Origin: Streptomyces caelestis
GTDB lineage: Bacteria > Actinomycetota > Actinomycetes > Streptomycetales > Streptomycetaceae
DNA length: 64,000 nucleotides
Assembly (NCBI RefSeq): GCF_014205255.1
Contig: NZ_JACHNE010000001.1
Location: 2,356,001 to 2,420,000, forward strand
Direction: 5' to 3'
Of the stretch, positions 33,343 to 41,423 are shown in pieces (position 1 is the stretch's first letter; the number at the start of each line of letters is the position of its first letter). The notes under the pieces were generated by a model. That model did not search any database. It was not told where the DNA came from and worked only from the letters and a program-made list of their open reading frames with translations. Made by a program: the position numbers and the translations under genes.

Positions 33343-34383
33343 TCAGACGCGGACGCCGAACATGAACGGGCCGCCGATGGTGTCCATCGACTCGTAGCGG
33401 ACGACCGTGCCGGTGCGCGGGGCGTGGATGATCTGTCCGTTGCCGGCGTAGAGGCCGACGTGGTGCAGGTCGTTGAAGAAGAAGACCAGGTCGCCGACCT
33501 TGAGCTGGCTGACCGAGTAGATCTTGGTGCCGGCTCCGGTCTGCGCCTCGGAGGTGCGCGGGATCTGCACGCCGGCCGCGGCGTACGCCCGGGAGGTGAG
33601 GCCGGAGCAGTCGTAGGAGCTCATGCCGGTGGCGCCGTAGACGTACGGCTTGCCGAGCTGGCTCTGGGCGAAGGCGAAGGCCGCGGCGGCCCGGCCCGAG
33701 CCGGGCGGGACGTCGGCGGTGAGGGCGTCGCGCTCGCTGGCCCGGCTGGCGCGGTTCTGCTCCTCGGCGAGCTTGGCCTTCTCGGCGGCGGAGAGGCTGT
33801 TGAGCAGCTTCTGCGCGGAGGCGAGCTTGCCCTGGACTTCCTTCTTCTTCTTGCCGAGTTCGGTGCGGGTGGAGGCGAGGTCCTTGAGCTTCTCGGAGGC
33901 CTCGGCGCGCTCCTGGGCGAGTTCGCGCTGCTTCTCCTGGACCTTCTTCAGCGCCTCGACCTGCTGGCTGCTCAACTGGTCGAGCGTGGAGGCCTTGTCG
34001 AGGTAGTCGTCCGGGTCGGCGGAGAGGAAGAGCTGCACGGAGGGGTCGATGGAGCCGGTCCGGTACTGCGACGCGGCCGCGAGGCCCAGGCTGTCGCGCA
34101 GCTCGTTGAGCTCCTCCTGGCCGCGGGCGACGTTGTCCTGGATGGTGGAGATCTCCTTCTGGAGCTTCTCCTGCTTCTCCTTGGCCCCGTTGTACTTCTC
34201 GGTGGCCTGCTCAGCCTCTTCGTAGAGCTTGTCTACCTTGGCCTTGACCTCGTCCTTGCTCGGCTTCTCGCTGGGGGCGGCGTTGGCGGCCTGCGAGCTG
34301 AAGGCGACGGCAGCGGCGGCGGCTGTGGTCAACACGGTCACACGTGCGCGGCTCGGCTGCTTGGGACGACGGTGGGACGCCAC
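33343..34383 (-). CDS. Secreted NlpC/P60 peptidoglycan hydrolase, paralogue
   Basis: A 346-aa secreted endopeptidase with the same order as its downstream neighbour: signal peptide ending near AANAA, a lysine/glutamate-rich coiled coil (about residues 40-215), and an NlpC/P60 domain with Cys in YDCSGLTSR, His in LHHVGLYAGNG and IIHAPRTG. The GTG at 34383 has AAGGAG ten bases upstream; a TTG three codons earlier abuts that site and is rejected. The 5' leader contains a strong branched hairpin (34403-34456). The tandem pair suggests duplication followed by separate regulation. Confidence 0.9.
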   Translation of the reverse strand: MASHRRPKQPSRARVTVLTTAAAAAVAFSSQAANAAPSEKPSKDEVKAKVDKLYEEAEQATEKYNGAKEKQEKLQKEISTIQDNVARGQEELNELRDSLGLAAASQYRTGSIDPSVQLFLSADPDDYLDKASTLDQLSSQQVEALKKVQEKQRELAQERAEASEKLKDLASTRTELGKKKKEVQGKLASAQKLLNSLSAAEKAKLAEEQNRASRASERDALTADVPPGSGRAAAAFAFAQSQLGKPYVYGATGMSSYDCSGLTSRAYAAAGVQIPRTSEAQTGAGTKIYSVSQLKVGDLVFFFNDLHHVGLYAGNGQIIHAPRTGTVVRYESMDTIGGPFMFGVRV

Positions 34384-34402
34384 GGGTGACAAGCTCCTTC
34401 TC

Positions 34403-34456
34403 GGCCCCTCCGCCGTCGCTCCCAGTGAGCGATCACCCGAGCGGAGGTTCGGGGCC
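34403..34456 (-). promoter_or_regulatory. Structured 5' leader of the NlpC/P60 gene
   Basis: Read on the minus strand, GGCCCC and CCTCCGC pair with GCGGAGG and GGGCC, and an inner CGCTC pairs with GAGCG, giving an interrupted hairpin that ends directly before the AGAAGGAG ribosome site. Cell-wall hydrolase genes in Streptomyces are known targets of the ydaO-type c-di-AMP riboswitch, but this leader is too short, as seen here, for me to claim that class. Confidence 0.4.
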
Positions 34457-34631
34457 TGACCCTAGTGACCTTCCTGTGATCAGTTCAAATCCTCAGATGA
34501 AAAATCGCGTCACAGTAGGCCAACTTTTCCCCTGGACCCACAGGCAGTGAGGCACAGTTGACTCACCGTGGCACACATGTCTCATCAATTCGGGCATCAG
34601 GCCCGGATGTTACGCATCGCCCGTATGGTTG

Positions 34632-35981
34632 CTAGCCTCGCGAAAGGCGCTTCAGCAGCATCGCCGAGGCCACGGGACGGGCACCCGCGCGGGCGACGCC
34701 GTCGGCGACCTCGCGGTCGGTGGAGGCCACGATGACCGGCCGGCCGGGTGGTTCGGCGCGCACCAGCTGGCGGATCAGCTCGTCCGCGGTGACGCCCGGC
34801 TTCGAGAACAGCACCCGTACCCCGCGCGGTGGCGCGAGCAGTACCGGCGCGGCCAGTTCGGCCCCGTCGAAGACGCACGTCACCTCGGCGCCGCTCTGCG
34901 CCGCCAGTTGCGAGAGCTGCCCCAGCAGCCGCAGACGCTGCTTCTCCAGCGGCATCTGCGGATAGCCGGTCTTGGTGACGTTGTAGCCGTCGACGACCAG
35001 ATGGGCCTGCGGCAGCGCCAGCAACTGGTCGAGGACCTGCGGGTCGTTCTCCGACAGGGCGCGGGCGGCGATGTCCTTGGGGCTCATCCGGCCCGGCTCG
35101 ACGGCGTCCACCGTCTCGGCGGGCCGCACCGACACCGGCGGCAGGGCCAGCTCGCGCCGGAGCCCCTGAGTGGCGTCCAGCAGGGTGTCCAGCAGCAGCC
35201 GCACCCGCATGTCCTCGACGCTGCGGCCCTCGCGCGCCGCCCGGCGCGCCGCCTCCAGGGCGGCCTCGGTCTCCCCCAGCCGCGCCTTGAGCCGCCGGGT
35301 CTCGCTCTCGGCGGCGGACACCTGGGCGTGCCCCTCGGTACGGACGGCCTCGATCTCGCCGTGCGCCTTGCGCAGAGCGGCCTCGCCGCGCTTGACGTCA
35401 CTGAGGGCGGCGCGGAGCTTGCGGTGCAGCGACTCGGCTTCCTTCTTGGCCGATTCCAGCTCCGTGCGCAGCCGCTCCGTCTCGACCCTGGTGTGGTCGC
35501 GGGCCCGGGCCAGCTCGGCGCGCAGCCGCTCCAGCTCGGCCCGGTTCTCCTCGTCGGCCCGCTCGGCGTCGGCCCGCTGGGCCTCCTCGCCGGCGGCGGT
35601 CACGAGCTTCACCCAGCCGAGGGGCCGCAGTACGTAGGCCGCGGCCGCCACGTCGAGCGGGTCCGCGGCCGGGGGCGGGGAGCCTGAGTCGAGGGCGCCG
35701 GTGAGTTCCGGCTGGGTCTCTCTGAGCTTCTCCCCGATACGCTGCCGGAACAGCGGGTCGGTCTCCAGCGCCGCGGCCATGGCGTTGCCGGCGAACTTCG
35801 CCCGGCGGTTCGGCGCGAACCGGGCGTACTGCCGTAGCTGCGCGGGCAGCTCGCCGACCGTCAGGGAGCCGAAGCCGTCCGAGACGATCTGCACGACCCT
35901 GCGGCGCACGCCGTCGGGCAGCGGACGGTCGAGCACCTCGGCGGCGCCGTCGCCCGGCCCCCCGCCCGTGGTCTCCACCAT
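34632..35981 (-). CDS. NYN-domain (YacP/Rae1-like) ribonuclease-fold protein with coiled coil
   Basis: A 449-aa protein. The N-terminal ~130 residues are helical and alanine-rich, followed by a long coiled coil (about residues 135-260, rich in Glu, Arg, Ala) and then a PIN-like NYN_YacP domain from LVVDGYNVTKTGYPQ to the C-terminus, with acidic residues in VDGYN, CVFDGAE and ASTDREVAD forming the expected metal site. YacP relatives include the ribosome-associated endonuclease Rae1. RNA cleavage is likely, but target and partners are unknown. ATG at 35981. Confidence 0.82.
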   Translation of the reverse strand: MVETTGGGPGDGAAEVLDRPLPDGVRRRVVQIVSDGFGSLTVGELPAQLRQYARFAPNRRAKFAGNAMAAALETDPLFRQRIGEKLRETQPELTGALDSGSPPPAADPLDVAAAAYVLRPLGWVKLVTAAGEEAQRADAERADEENRAELERLRAELARARDHTRVETERLRTELESAKKEAESLHRKLRAALSDVKRGEAALRKAHGEIEAVRTEGHAQVSAAESETRRLKARLGETEAALEAARRAAREGRSVEDMRVRLLLDTLLDATQGLRRELALPPVSVRPAETVDAVEPGRMSPKDIAARALSENDPQVLDQLLALPQAHLVVDGYNVTKTGYPQMPLEKQRLRLLGQLSQLAAQSGAEVTCVFDGAELAAPVLLAPPRGVRVLFSKPGVTADELIRQLVRAEPPGRPVIVASTDREVADGVARAGARPVASAMLLKRLSRG

Positions 35982-36017
35982 CCGTCACACCCCAATGCTG
36001 TGCGGGGGCCGCTCCCC

Positions 36018-36257
36018 TCAGGAGCCGGCACCCGGCCTGTCCACGAGTTCCACCTGGTCCACCGCGTTGCACCAGCGGCAGCGCACCGACTCGATGGTCT
36101 CACTGAGCACCTCGCGCTCCTCGACCTTCGGCTCTCCGGCCAGGTCGAGGTGGACGTACTCGACGACCTTCGACGAGCGGGTCACGTCGAACCTCGTGAG
36201 GTTGCCGCAGAGGGCGCAGCGCCACCGCGTCGAGGCGGTCGGCAGGGGAACCGTCAT
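36018..36257 (-). CDS. Small zinc-ribbon-like protein
   Basis: A 79-aa protein with two CxxC knuckles, CALCG near residue 14 and CRWCN near residue 60, separated by a predominantly beta and acidic middle part. The spacing suggests one structural zinc site. It lies 36 bases upstream of the NYN-domain gene on the same strand, so the two may form an operon; a role in RNA metabolism is possible but unproven. GAAAGAGAACA-type purine-rich sequence precedes the ATG. Confidence 0.75.
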   Translation of the reverse strand: MTVPLPTASTRWRCALCGNLTRFDVTRSSKVVEYVHLDLAGEPKVEEREVLSETIESVRCRWCNAVDQVELVDRPGAGS

Positions 36258-36416
36258 CGTGGCCTGTTCTCTTTCCTTCTAGTGTCCGTGACGCCACCGG
36301 CTTCCCCGGTGCGTGTGGCTCGTAACCCTACGGCCTGGCAGGTCCTCGCCGCCCGCGCGTCCACGACGGCGAGGCGGTCTGTGCGGTTGCGTCCGGTTAC
36401 GTCATGCTCTGTGTTC

Positions 36417-37166
36417 ATGATCAGGAAGTGGAGTGCGTCGATCGTCCGGGCCGGCAGATCGGTCCGGGGGTCGTCGGCGCCGGTGACGTACTCACTGATC
36501 GCCCTGTGCTGCGCGGTCTTCCTCGCCGGCCCCGCCTCCGGACTCAGCCCTGCGTACGGCACGGGCGACGACCTGCTCGCCGCGCAACGCGCCTATTTCC
36601 GGCGCTGGGGCGTGATCCCCGCAGAACTGTTCGAGGGCTCCGCCGGATCGGCCCTCACCCCGGCGACGGCCCTCTTCGTCCACGGCAGCTGGGTACACCT
36701 GCTCGGCAACATGCTCTTCCTCTACGTCTTCGGGGCGATGACCGAGGAACGGATGGGCCGGATGCAGTTCATCCTGTTCTACGTCGGCTGCGGCTATCTC
36801 GCCCTGCTGGGCTACGCCGCCGCCAACGCGGACTCCGAGCAGTCCCTGGTGGGCGCCTCGGGGGCGATCTCGGCGGTCCTCGGTGCGTTTCTCTACCTGT
36901 TCCCCCGGGCCAGGGTGACCAGTCTCCTGCCGTTCCTCTTCTTCCTGCCGGTGCGCTTTCCGGCCTGGGTCGTGCTGCCGTTCTGGGCGGCGCTGCAGTG
37001 GCTGGCGGCGGGGCGGGCGTCGGACAGGCCGGGCGTGGCCTACCTCGCCCACCTGGTGGGCTTCGGCCTCGGCTTCGGCTACGCCTTGGTCCGCTACGGC
37101 CGTCCGACCAGCCCTACTAGAGTGAAGGCCCCTGCTCCGGCCCCCGAGGGAGAGAACCAGCCGTGA
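36417..37166 (+). CDS. Rhomboid-family intramembrane serine protease
   Basis: A 249-aa protein with about six transmembrane helices. The catalytic Ser is in GASGAIS, the His in AYLAHLVGF, and the oxyanion Asn region in HLLGNMLFLYVFG, so the protease is predicted to be active. ATG at 36417 has no clear ribosome site; a GTG two codons earlier is an alternative. The stop overlaps the next start (GTGA), coupling it to the AsnC-type effector protein. Substrates are unknown. Confidence 0.9.
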   Translation: MIRKWSASIVRAGRSVRGSSAPVTYSLIALCCAVFLAGPASGLSPAYGTGDDLLAAQRAYFRRWGVIPAELFEGSAGSALTPATALFVHGSWVHLLGNMLFLYVFGAMTEERMGRMQFILFYVGCGYLALLGYAAANADSEQSLVGASGAISAVLGAFLYLFPRARVTSLLPFLFFLPVRFPAWVVLPFWAALQWLAAGRASDRPGVAYLAHLVGFGLGFGYALVRYGRPTSPTRVKAPAPAPEGENQP

Positions 37167-37444
37167 TCACCGCGATCGTCCTCATCAAGACCAGCGTGGA
37201 CCGGATCCCCGAGATCGCGGAGTCGATCGCCGCGCTGGACAGCGTCAGCGAGGTCTTCTCCGTCACCGGCACCTACGACCTCATCGCGATGGTCCGGGTG
37301 AAGCAGCACGAGGACCTGGCGGAGGTCATCCCCGGCCGGATCAGCAAGATCCCCGGGGTGGAGGGGACCGACACGCACGTGGCGTTCCGCACGTACTCGC
37401 AGCACGATCTGGAGGCGGCGTTCTCCATCGGGCTGGACAACTGA
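37163..37444 (+). CDS. Stand-alone Lrp/AsnC ligand-binding (RAM) domain protein
   Basis: A 93-aa protein that is only the C-terminal effector domain of Lrp/AsnC regulators, with the beta-alpha-beta-beta-alpha-beta pattern from MITAIVLIKTS through VTGTYDLIAMV to THVAFRTYS. The DNA-binding helix-turn-helix is absent, so it cannot act alone as a transcription factor; such proteins oligomerise and bind amino acids or similar ligands. It is translationally coupled to the rhomboid gene by a GTGA overlap, a pairing with no obvious explanation. Confidence 0.9.
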   Translation: MITAIVLIKTSVDRIPEIAESIAALDSVSEVFSVTGTYDLIAMVRVKQHEDLAEVIPGRISKIPGVEGTDTHVAFRTYSQHDLEAAFSIGLDN

Positions 37445-37455
37445 GGACCGCTCCG

Positions 37456-37486
37456 GGATGAAGAGTTCTTCATCCGGCCCTCATCC
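37456..37486. promoter_or_regulatory. Palindrome and direct repeats before the small secreted protein and TCS genes
   Basis: GGATGAAGA (37456-37464) and TCTTCATCC (37467-37475) form a perfect palindrome with two bases between. TTCATCC (37469-37475) is repeated 11 bases on as CTCATCC (37480-37486), the 7+4 spacing used by OmpR-type regulators. Similar repeats occur before the transporter gene at 39948. Confidence 0.55.
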
Positions 37487-37519
37487 TTCTCACCGTGTTC
37501 CCGGCGAATCATCGGGCGC

Positions 37520-37837
37520 ATGGCTTTCACTCGTCGTATGGCGGCCCTGTCCGCCGTCGTTCTGATCCCGCTGGGCATCGCCGCGACCAGTTTCGCGCTC
37601 TCCGACCGCCCGGAGTCTCCGAAGGTCCCCTCAAAGGTGGTGCTGGACAGCGACTCCCCCAAGCCCAAGCCCAAGCCCACACCGACCACCAAGCCCACAC
37701 CCGATCCCTCTCCGGACGACGAGGTCGTGCCGCGGCAGCCGGTGACCGACAGCCCCACGATGGATGACGATGACGACGACCACGGTCAGGGTGGCGGAGA
37801 CGACGGGCCCGACGACGGACGCGACGACACCAACTGA
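37520..37837 (+). CDS. Small secreted Pro/Lys- and Asp-rich protein
   Basis: A 105-aa protein with a signal peptide (MAFTRRMAALS..., cleavage near ATSFA/LSD, about residues 26-29). The mature part is low-complexity: a PKPKPKPTPTTKPTP stretch, then an aspartate run (DDDDDD) and a Gly/Asp tail. No folded domain is evident. The acidic tail could bind metal ions and the Pro/Lys part could span or bind the wall. Its last 74 bases overlap the kinase ORF in another frame. Possible OmpR-type sites lie just upstream, so it may be a target of the adjacent two-component system. Confidence 0.65.
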   Translation: MAFTRRMAALSAVVLIPLGIAATSFALSDRPESPKVPSKVVLDSDSPKPKPKPTPTTKPTPDPSPDDEVVPRQPVTDSPTMDDDDDDHGQGGGDDGPDDGRDDTN

Positions 37838-39278
37838 CCCGGCCCGCCGGCGGATCACCGCCCGGGTCCGCATCCTGCTGTGGTTGCTGCTCGTCATGGC
37901 GGTGGCGCTGATCGAGGTCACCACGACCACCCGGTCGTTCCTGATGCGGGACGTCGACAACCGGATCAACCGTCTGCTCTCTCAGGAGGCCGACGAGTTC
38001 GCCGGCTTCGAGGAGCGGGGCAGGGACCCCGAGACGAACCGTCCGTTCACCACCGCGCCCCGCCTGCTGACGGTCTTCCTCCAGCAACAGAACCCCGACG
38101 CCGACGAGGAACTGATCGGTCTGGTCCGCCGGCCGGACGGTGACCTGGGCCAGATCCGGCAGCAGGGCGCCATCCACGCGGGGCTGCCCCTCCACCAGGA
38201 CGCCGATGCCAAACGCCGCATCTTCGACTCGCCGGAGTCCTCCGGCACCATCCAGCGGCCGCAGGGCGACGTCCGGTGGGCCAAGGTCACGGTGGCCCGA
38301 GCGGGTGCGGAGCCGGACGCCGCGTTCGTCGTGGCCATCCACCCGGAGCCCGAGCGGCAGCGGGTGAACAAGGTGTTCCGCACCCTGCTGATCATCTCCG
38401 GCGTCGCCCTGCTGCTCACCACCGGCATCGCCTGGGTGGTCGCCGGACGCATCCTCAGGCCGGTGCGGCTGGTGCGCACCGCGGCTGCGGAGATCACCGA
38501 GCAGGACCTCACCCTCAGGATCCCGGTGCACGGCAACGACGACATAGCGGCTCTCGCCGAGACCTTCAACGGCATGCTCGACCGTCTGGACCGGGCCTTC
38601 GCCGCACAGCGCGAATTCGTCGACGACGCGGGCCACGAGCTGCGCACCCCGATCACCATCGTGCGGGGTCATCTGGAGGTCATGGGCGACGACCCGGCCG
38701 AACGCGACGAGACGGTCCGGCTGGTCACCGACGAACTGGACCGGATGAGCCGCATCGTCGAGGACCTGCTGGTCCTGGCCAAGACCGAACGTCCCGACTT
38801 CGTCGTCCCCGAGCCGGCTCAGGTGGCCGAACTCACCGCCGACGTCTTCGTCAAGGCCCGCACCCTGGGCGAGCGCGACTGGCGGCTGGCCGAGGTCGCC
38901 GACGTGGAGGCCGAACTGGACTTCCAGCGGATCACCCAGGCCATGGTGCAGCTCGCGCAGAACGCCGTGCAGCACACCATGCCCGGCCAGACCGTCCGCA
39001 TCGGCTCCCGGACTGCCGGCCCGCACGTCGAGCTGTACGTCGCCGACTCGGGCACCGGTGTCCAGCCGCAGGACGCCGAGGTCATCTTCGAACGCTTCCG
39101 GCGAGGCACCGCCCGGCGAGGCGCACGCGGCTCCGGCGCCGGACTCGGGCTGGCCATCGTCAAGGCCATCGCCGAGGGGCACAACGGCCACGTCCGGCTG
39201 TCCGACACCCCCGGCGGCGGCGCCACCTTCACCCTCGTTCTGCACGCATCACAGGCACCGGAAGGCCATCACACGTGA
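37764..39278 (+). CDS. OmpR-type sensor histidine kinase
   Basis: A protein of up to 504 aa. Transmembrane helix 1 lies near residues 33-54, an extracytoplasmic sensor of ~160 residues follows, then helix 2 near 208-230, HAMP, HisKA with DDAGHELRTPI, and a HATPase with QNAVQHTMPG (N box), VADSGTGV and GAGLGLAIVKAIAEGH. All catalytic boxes are intact. The true start is uncertain: the ORF opens inside the acidic tail of the preceding gene and a later start near GTG at about 37788 would shorten the overlap. The stop overlaps the regulator start (GTGA). Confidence 0.9.
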   Translation: MTMTTTTVRVAETTGPTTDATTPTDPARRRITARVRILLWLLLVMAVALIEVTTTTRSFLMRDVDNRINRLLSQEADEFAGFEERGRDPETNRPFTTAPRLLTVFLQQQNPDADEELIGLVRRPDGDLGQIRQQGAIHAGLPLHQDADAKRRIFDSPESSGTIQRPQGDVRWAKVTVARAGAEPDAAFVVAIHPEPERQRVNKVFRTLLIISGVALLLTTGIAWVVAGRILRPVRLVRTAAAEITEQDLTLRIPVHGNDDIAALAETFNGMLDRLDRAFAAQREFVDDAGHELRTPITIVRGHLEVMGDDPAERDETVRLVTDELDRMSRIVEDLLVLAKTERPDFVVPEPAQVAELTADVFVKARTLGERDWRLAEVADVEAELDFQRITQAMVQLAQNAVQHTMPGQTVRIGSRTAGPHVELYVADSGTGVQPQDAEVIFERFRRGTARRGARGSGAGLGLAIVKAIAEGHNGHVRLSDTPGGGATFTLVLHASQAPEGHHT

Positions 39279-39940
39279 CCCGCATACTCATCGTCGAGGA
39301 CGAGGAGCGCATCGCCTCCTTCGTCGAGAAGGGCCTGCGCTCGAACGGACTCACCACGACCGTCGTCACCGACGGCGACGCCGGCTACGAGTACGCCCTG
39401 ACCGGCGGCTTCGACCTCGTCGTCCTGGACATCAACCTGCCCGGCCGCGACGGCTTCACGATCCTGCGCGAACTGCGCGAGGCACGGGTGACCACCCCGG
39501 TGATCGTGCTGACCGCGCGCGACTCCGTACGGGACGCGGTGGCCGGCCTGGAGGGCGGCGCCGACGACTGGATGACCAAGCCGTTCCGCTTCGAGGAACT
39601 GCTCGCCCGGGTCCGCCTCAGGCTGCGTACGGCGGCCCGGGCGCCGGAGGTGACCGTGCTCAGAGCCGGTTCACTGAGCCTGGACCTGCGCACCCGGCGC
39701 GCCAGGTCCAGGGAGCAGACCGTCGACCTGACGGCCCGTGAGTTCGTCCTGCTGGAGCTGTTCCTGCGGCACCCGGGGCAGGTGCTGTCCCGCGAGCAGA
39801 TCCTCTCCCACGTGTGGGGCTACGACTTCGACCCCGGTTCCAACATCGTGGACGTCTATGTCCGCACACTGCGCAAGAAGCTCGGCGCGGAGCGGGTGGA
39901 GACCGTGCGCGGGATGGGGTACCGGCTTCCCACCGGGTGA
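39275..39940 (+). CDS. OmpR/PhoB-family response regulator
   Basis: A 221-aa regulator. Receiver residues are complete: Glu-Asp pair in VEDEER, phospho-acceptor Asp in VVLDINLPG, Thr in VLTARD and Lys in MTKPF. The C-terminal winged helix ends with VDVYVRTLRKKLG and VRGMGYRLP. GTG start overlaps the kinase stop; GGAAGG precedes it. Its likely binding sites are the 11-base-periodic repeats before the small secreted protein gene and the transporter gene. Confidence 0.94.
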   Translation: MTRILIVEDEERIASFVEKGLRSNGLTTTVVTDGDAGYEYALTGGFDLVVLDINLPGRDGFTILRELREARVTTPVIVLTARDSVRDAVAGLEGGADDWMTKPFRFEELLARVRLRLRTAARAPEVTVLRAGSLSLDLRTRRARSREQTVDLTAREFVLLELFLRHPGQVLSREQILSHVWGYDFDPGSNIVDVYVRTLRKKLGAERVETVRGMGYRLPTG

Positions 39941-39947
39941 AGTTCCT

Positions 39948-39976
39948 TTCATGTTCGGCTCATCGACGGCTCACCG
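39948..39976. promoter_or_regulatory. Three 11-base-periodic direct repeats upstream of the transporter gene
   Basis: TTCATGT (39948-39954), CTCATCG (39959-39965) and CTCACCG (39970-39976) are each separated by four bases. The 7+4 periodicity is the pattern OmpR-family dimers bind on one DNA face, and the half-sites resemble those at 37469 and 37480. They lie between the regulator stop and the transporter start. Confidence 0.55.
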
Positions 39977-39997
39977 CCCGGATGAACCCTCGATGAC

Positions 39998-41413
39998 GTG
40001 ACATGGAACCTACGAGCTCTCACTGCCCTGTGCGTGGCACTGTCGCTGTGCGCTCTGCTGGCCGTCCCGGGGAACTTCCCGGGACTCGGCGGTGACGCCC
40101 GCTTCACCCTCGCCGTGTTCGTCCTGGCGACCTGTGCGTGGATCGGAACGTCGATAGACGACACGTACATCGCGCTGGGCGCCGCACTGGCGCTCACGGT
40201 GACCGGTGTGATCAGCAACGACACCCTGTTCGGCACTCTCGGCGACGACACCGTGTGGCTGCTGATCTGCGCGTTCGTCCTGGCGGCGGCGGTGTCGCGG
40301 ACCGGGCTCGCAGGCCGTGCGGCGGTCTTCCTCGTCAGCGGAGCCCGCACCGTGCGGCAACTCGTGCACCTGACGACGGCGGCCCTGGTCGTCACGGCGT
40401 TCGCGGTGCCCGCCACCTCCGGCCGGGCCGCGCTGGCGCTGCCGGTGTTCATGGCCCTCGCCAAGGTCCTGGCCGACCGTAAGCGACTGGTCGTGATGCT
40501 GGCGCTGCTGTTCCCGACCGTGATCCTGCTGTCGGCAGTAGCGACTTTGATCGGTGCCGGCGCGCATCTGATCACCGTGTCGGTGCTGTTCGAGGCGACC
40601 GGGCAGCACATCGGCTTCACGGAGTGGCTGCTGCTGGGCCTTCCGCTGGCCGTGGTGTCGTCCCACCTGGCCGCCGAGCTGGTGCTGCTGACGATGACGC
40701 GACGCGAGGACCGGCGCGGACCCGTCCACATCACTGCCCAGCAGATCCAGGAGCACAGCGAACAGGCGGTCACCGGCCCCTGGACGCAGTCCGAGAAGCG
40801 CTGCGCCCTGCTGCTCGCCACGGTCGTGCTGCTGTGGTGCAGCGAGCCGCTGCACCACCTGCCGCCCGCGATCGTGGCACTGATCGGCGCGGTCGTGGCC
40901 GCCTCTCCCGCACTCGGCACCGTACGCCTGAAGGACGCGCTGAAGACCGTCCCCTGGTCGCTGCTCCTGTTCATGGCGGCGACTATGGCGATGGGCGTCG
41001 CGCTCGCCGACTCCGGAGCGGCGAAGTGGCTGGTCTCCGGCCTGCCGACGAACGAACCCCCGGTGGTGTTCCTGGCGATAGTGATCGTCATCAGCACGGC
41101 GGCCCACCTGGTCCTCCAGTCCCGCTCCGCCCGCTCCTCCGTCCTGGTCCCGCTCGTCGTGGCCGCCTCCGTCGGCGTCGGCGTCAACCCGGTCGCCGCC
41201 GCGCTCGCCTCCACCGCCGCCGCCGGCTTCTGTCACACGCTGCCCGCCTCCGCCAAGCCGGTCACGCTCTTCGCGCAGATCCCCGGCACCCCCACCTACA
41301 CCCCGCGCGACCTGCTGCGGCTGTCCGCCTTCCTGGCCCCGTTGACCGCCGCGCTCGTGCTGCTCTTCGCCGTCGCGGTCTGGCCGCTGCTCGGCGTCTC
41401 CGTCACCCGCTAA
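39998..41413 (+). CDS. DASS/ArsB-like anion:cation transporter family membrane protein
   Basis: A 471-aa protein with about twelve transmembrane segments and internal duplication, resembling the SLC13/DASS and ion-transporter superfamily (CitT/ArsB fold). Features include GDDTVWLLICAFVLAAAVSRTGLAGR and the second-half TVPWSLLLFMAATMAMGVALADSG. Carboxylates or other anions are likely substrates, but the selectivity motifs do not identify one. GTG start with little ribosome site. It follows the two-component system by 57 bases and is followed 10 bases later by glycerate kinase, suggesting uptake and use of an organic acid such as glycerate. Confidence 0.82.
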   Translation: MTWNLRALTALCVALSLCALLAVPGNFPGLGGDARFTLAVFVLATCAWIGTSIDDTYIALGAALALTVTGVISNDTLFGTLGDDTVWLLICAFVLAAAVSRTGLAGRAAVFLVSGARTVRQLVHLTTAALVVTAFAVPATSGRAALALPVFMALAKVLADRKRLVVMLALLFPTVILLSAVATLIGAGAHLITVSVLFEATGQHIGFTEWLLLGLPLAVVSSHLAAELVLLTMTRREDRRGPVHITAQQIQEHSEQAVTGPWTQSEKRCALLLATVVLLWCSEPLHHLPPAIVALIGAVVAASPALGTVRLKDALKTVPWSLLLFMAATMAMGVALADSGAAKWLVSGLPTNEPPVVFLAIVIVISTAAHLVLQSRSARSSVLVPLVVAASVGVGVNPVAAALASTAAAGFCHTLPASAKPVTLFAQIPGTPTYTPRDLLRLSAFLAPLTAALVLLFAVAVWPLLGVSVTR

Positions 41414-41423
41414 GGAGCACCTC

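Noticed and set aside
34384..34631. Firm assignment of a c-di-AMP (ydaO) riboswitch upstream of the NlpC/P60 gene
   Set aside because: A strong hairpin is present, but I could not place the full set of conserved ydaO blocks; kept only as a question.
37527..39245. A 572-codon minus-strand open frame
   Set aside because: Antisense to the sensor kinase, which has all histidine kinase motifs in order.
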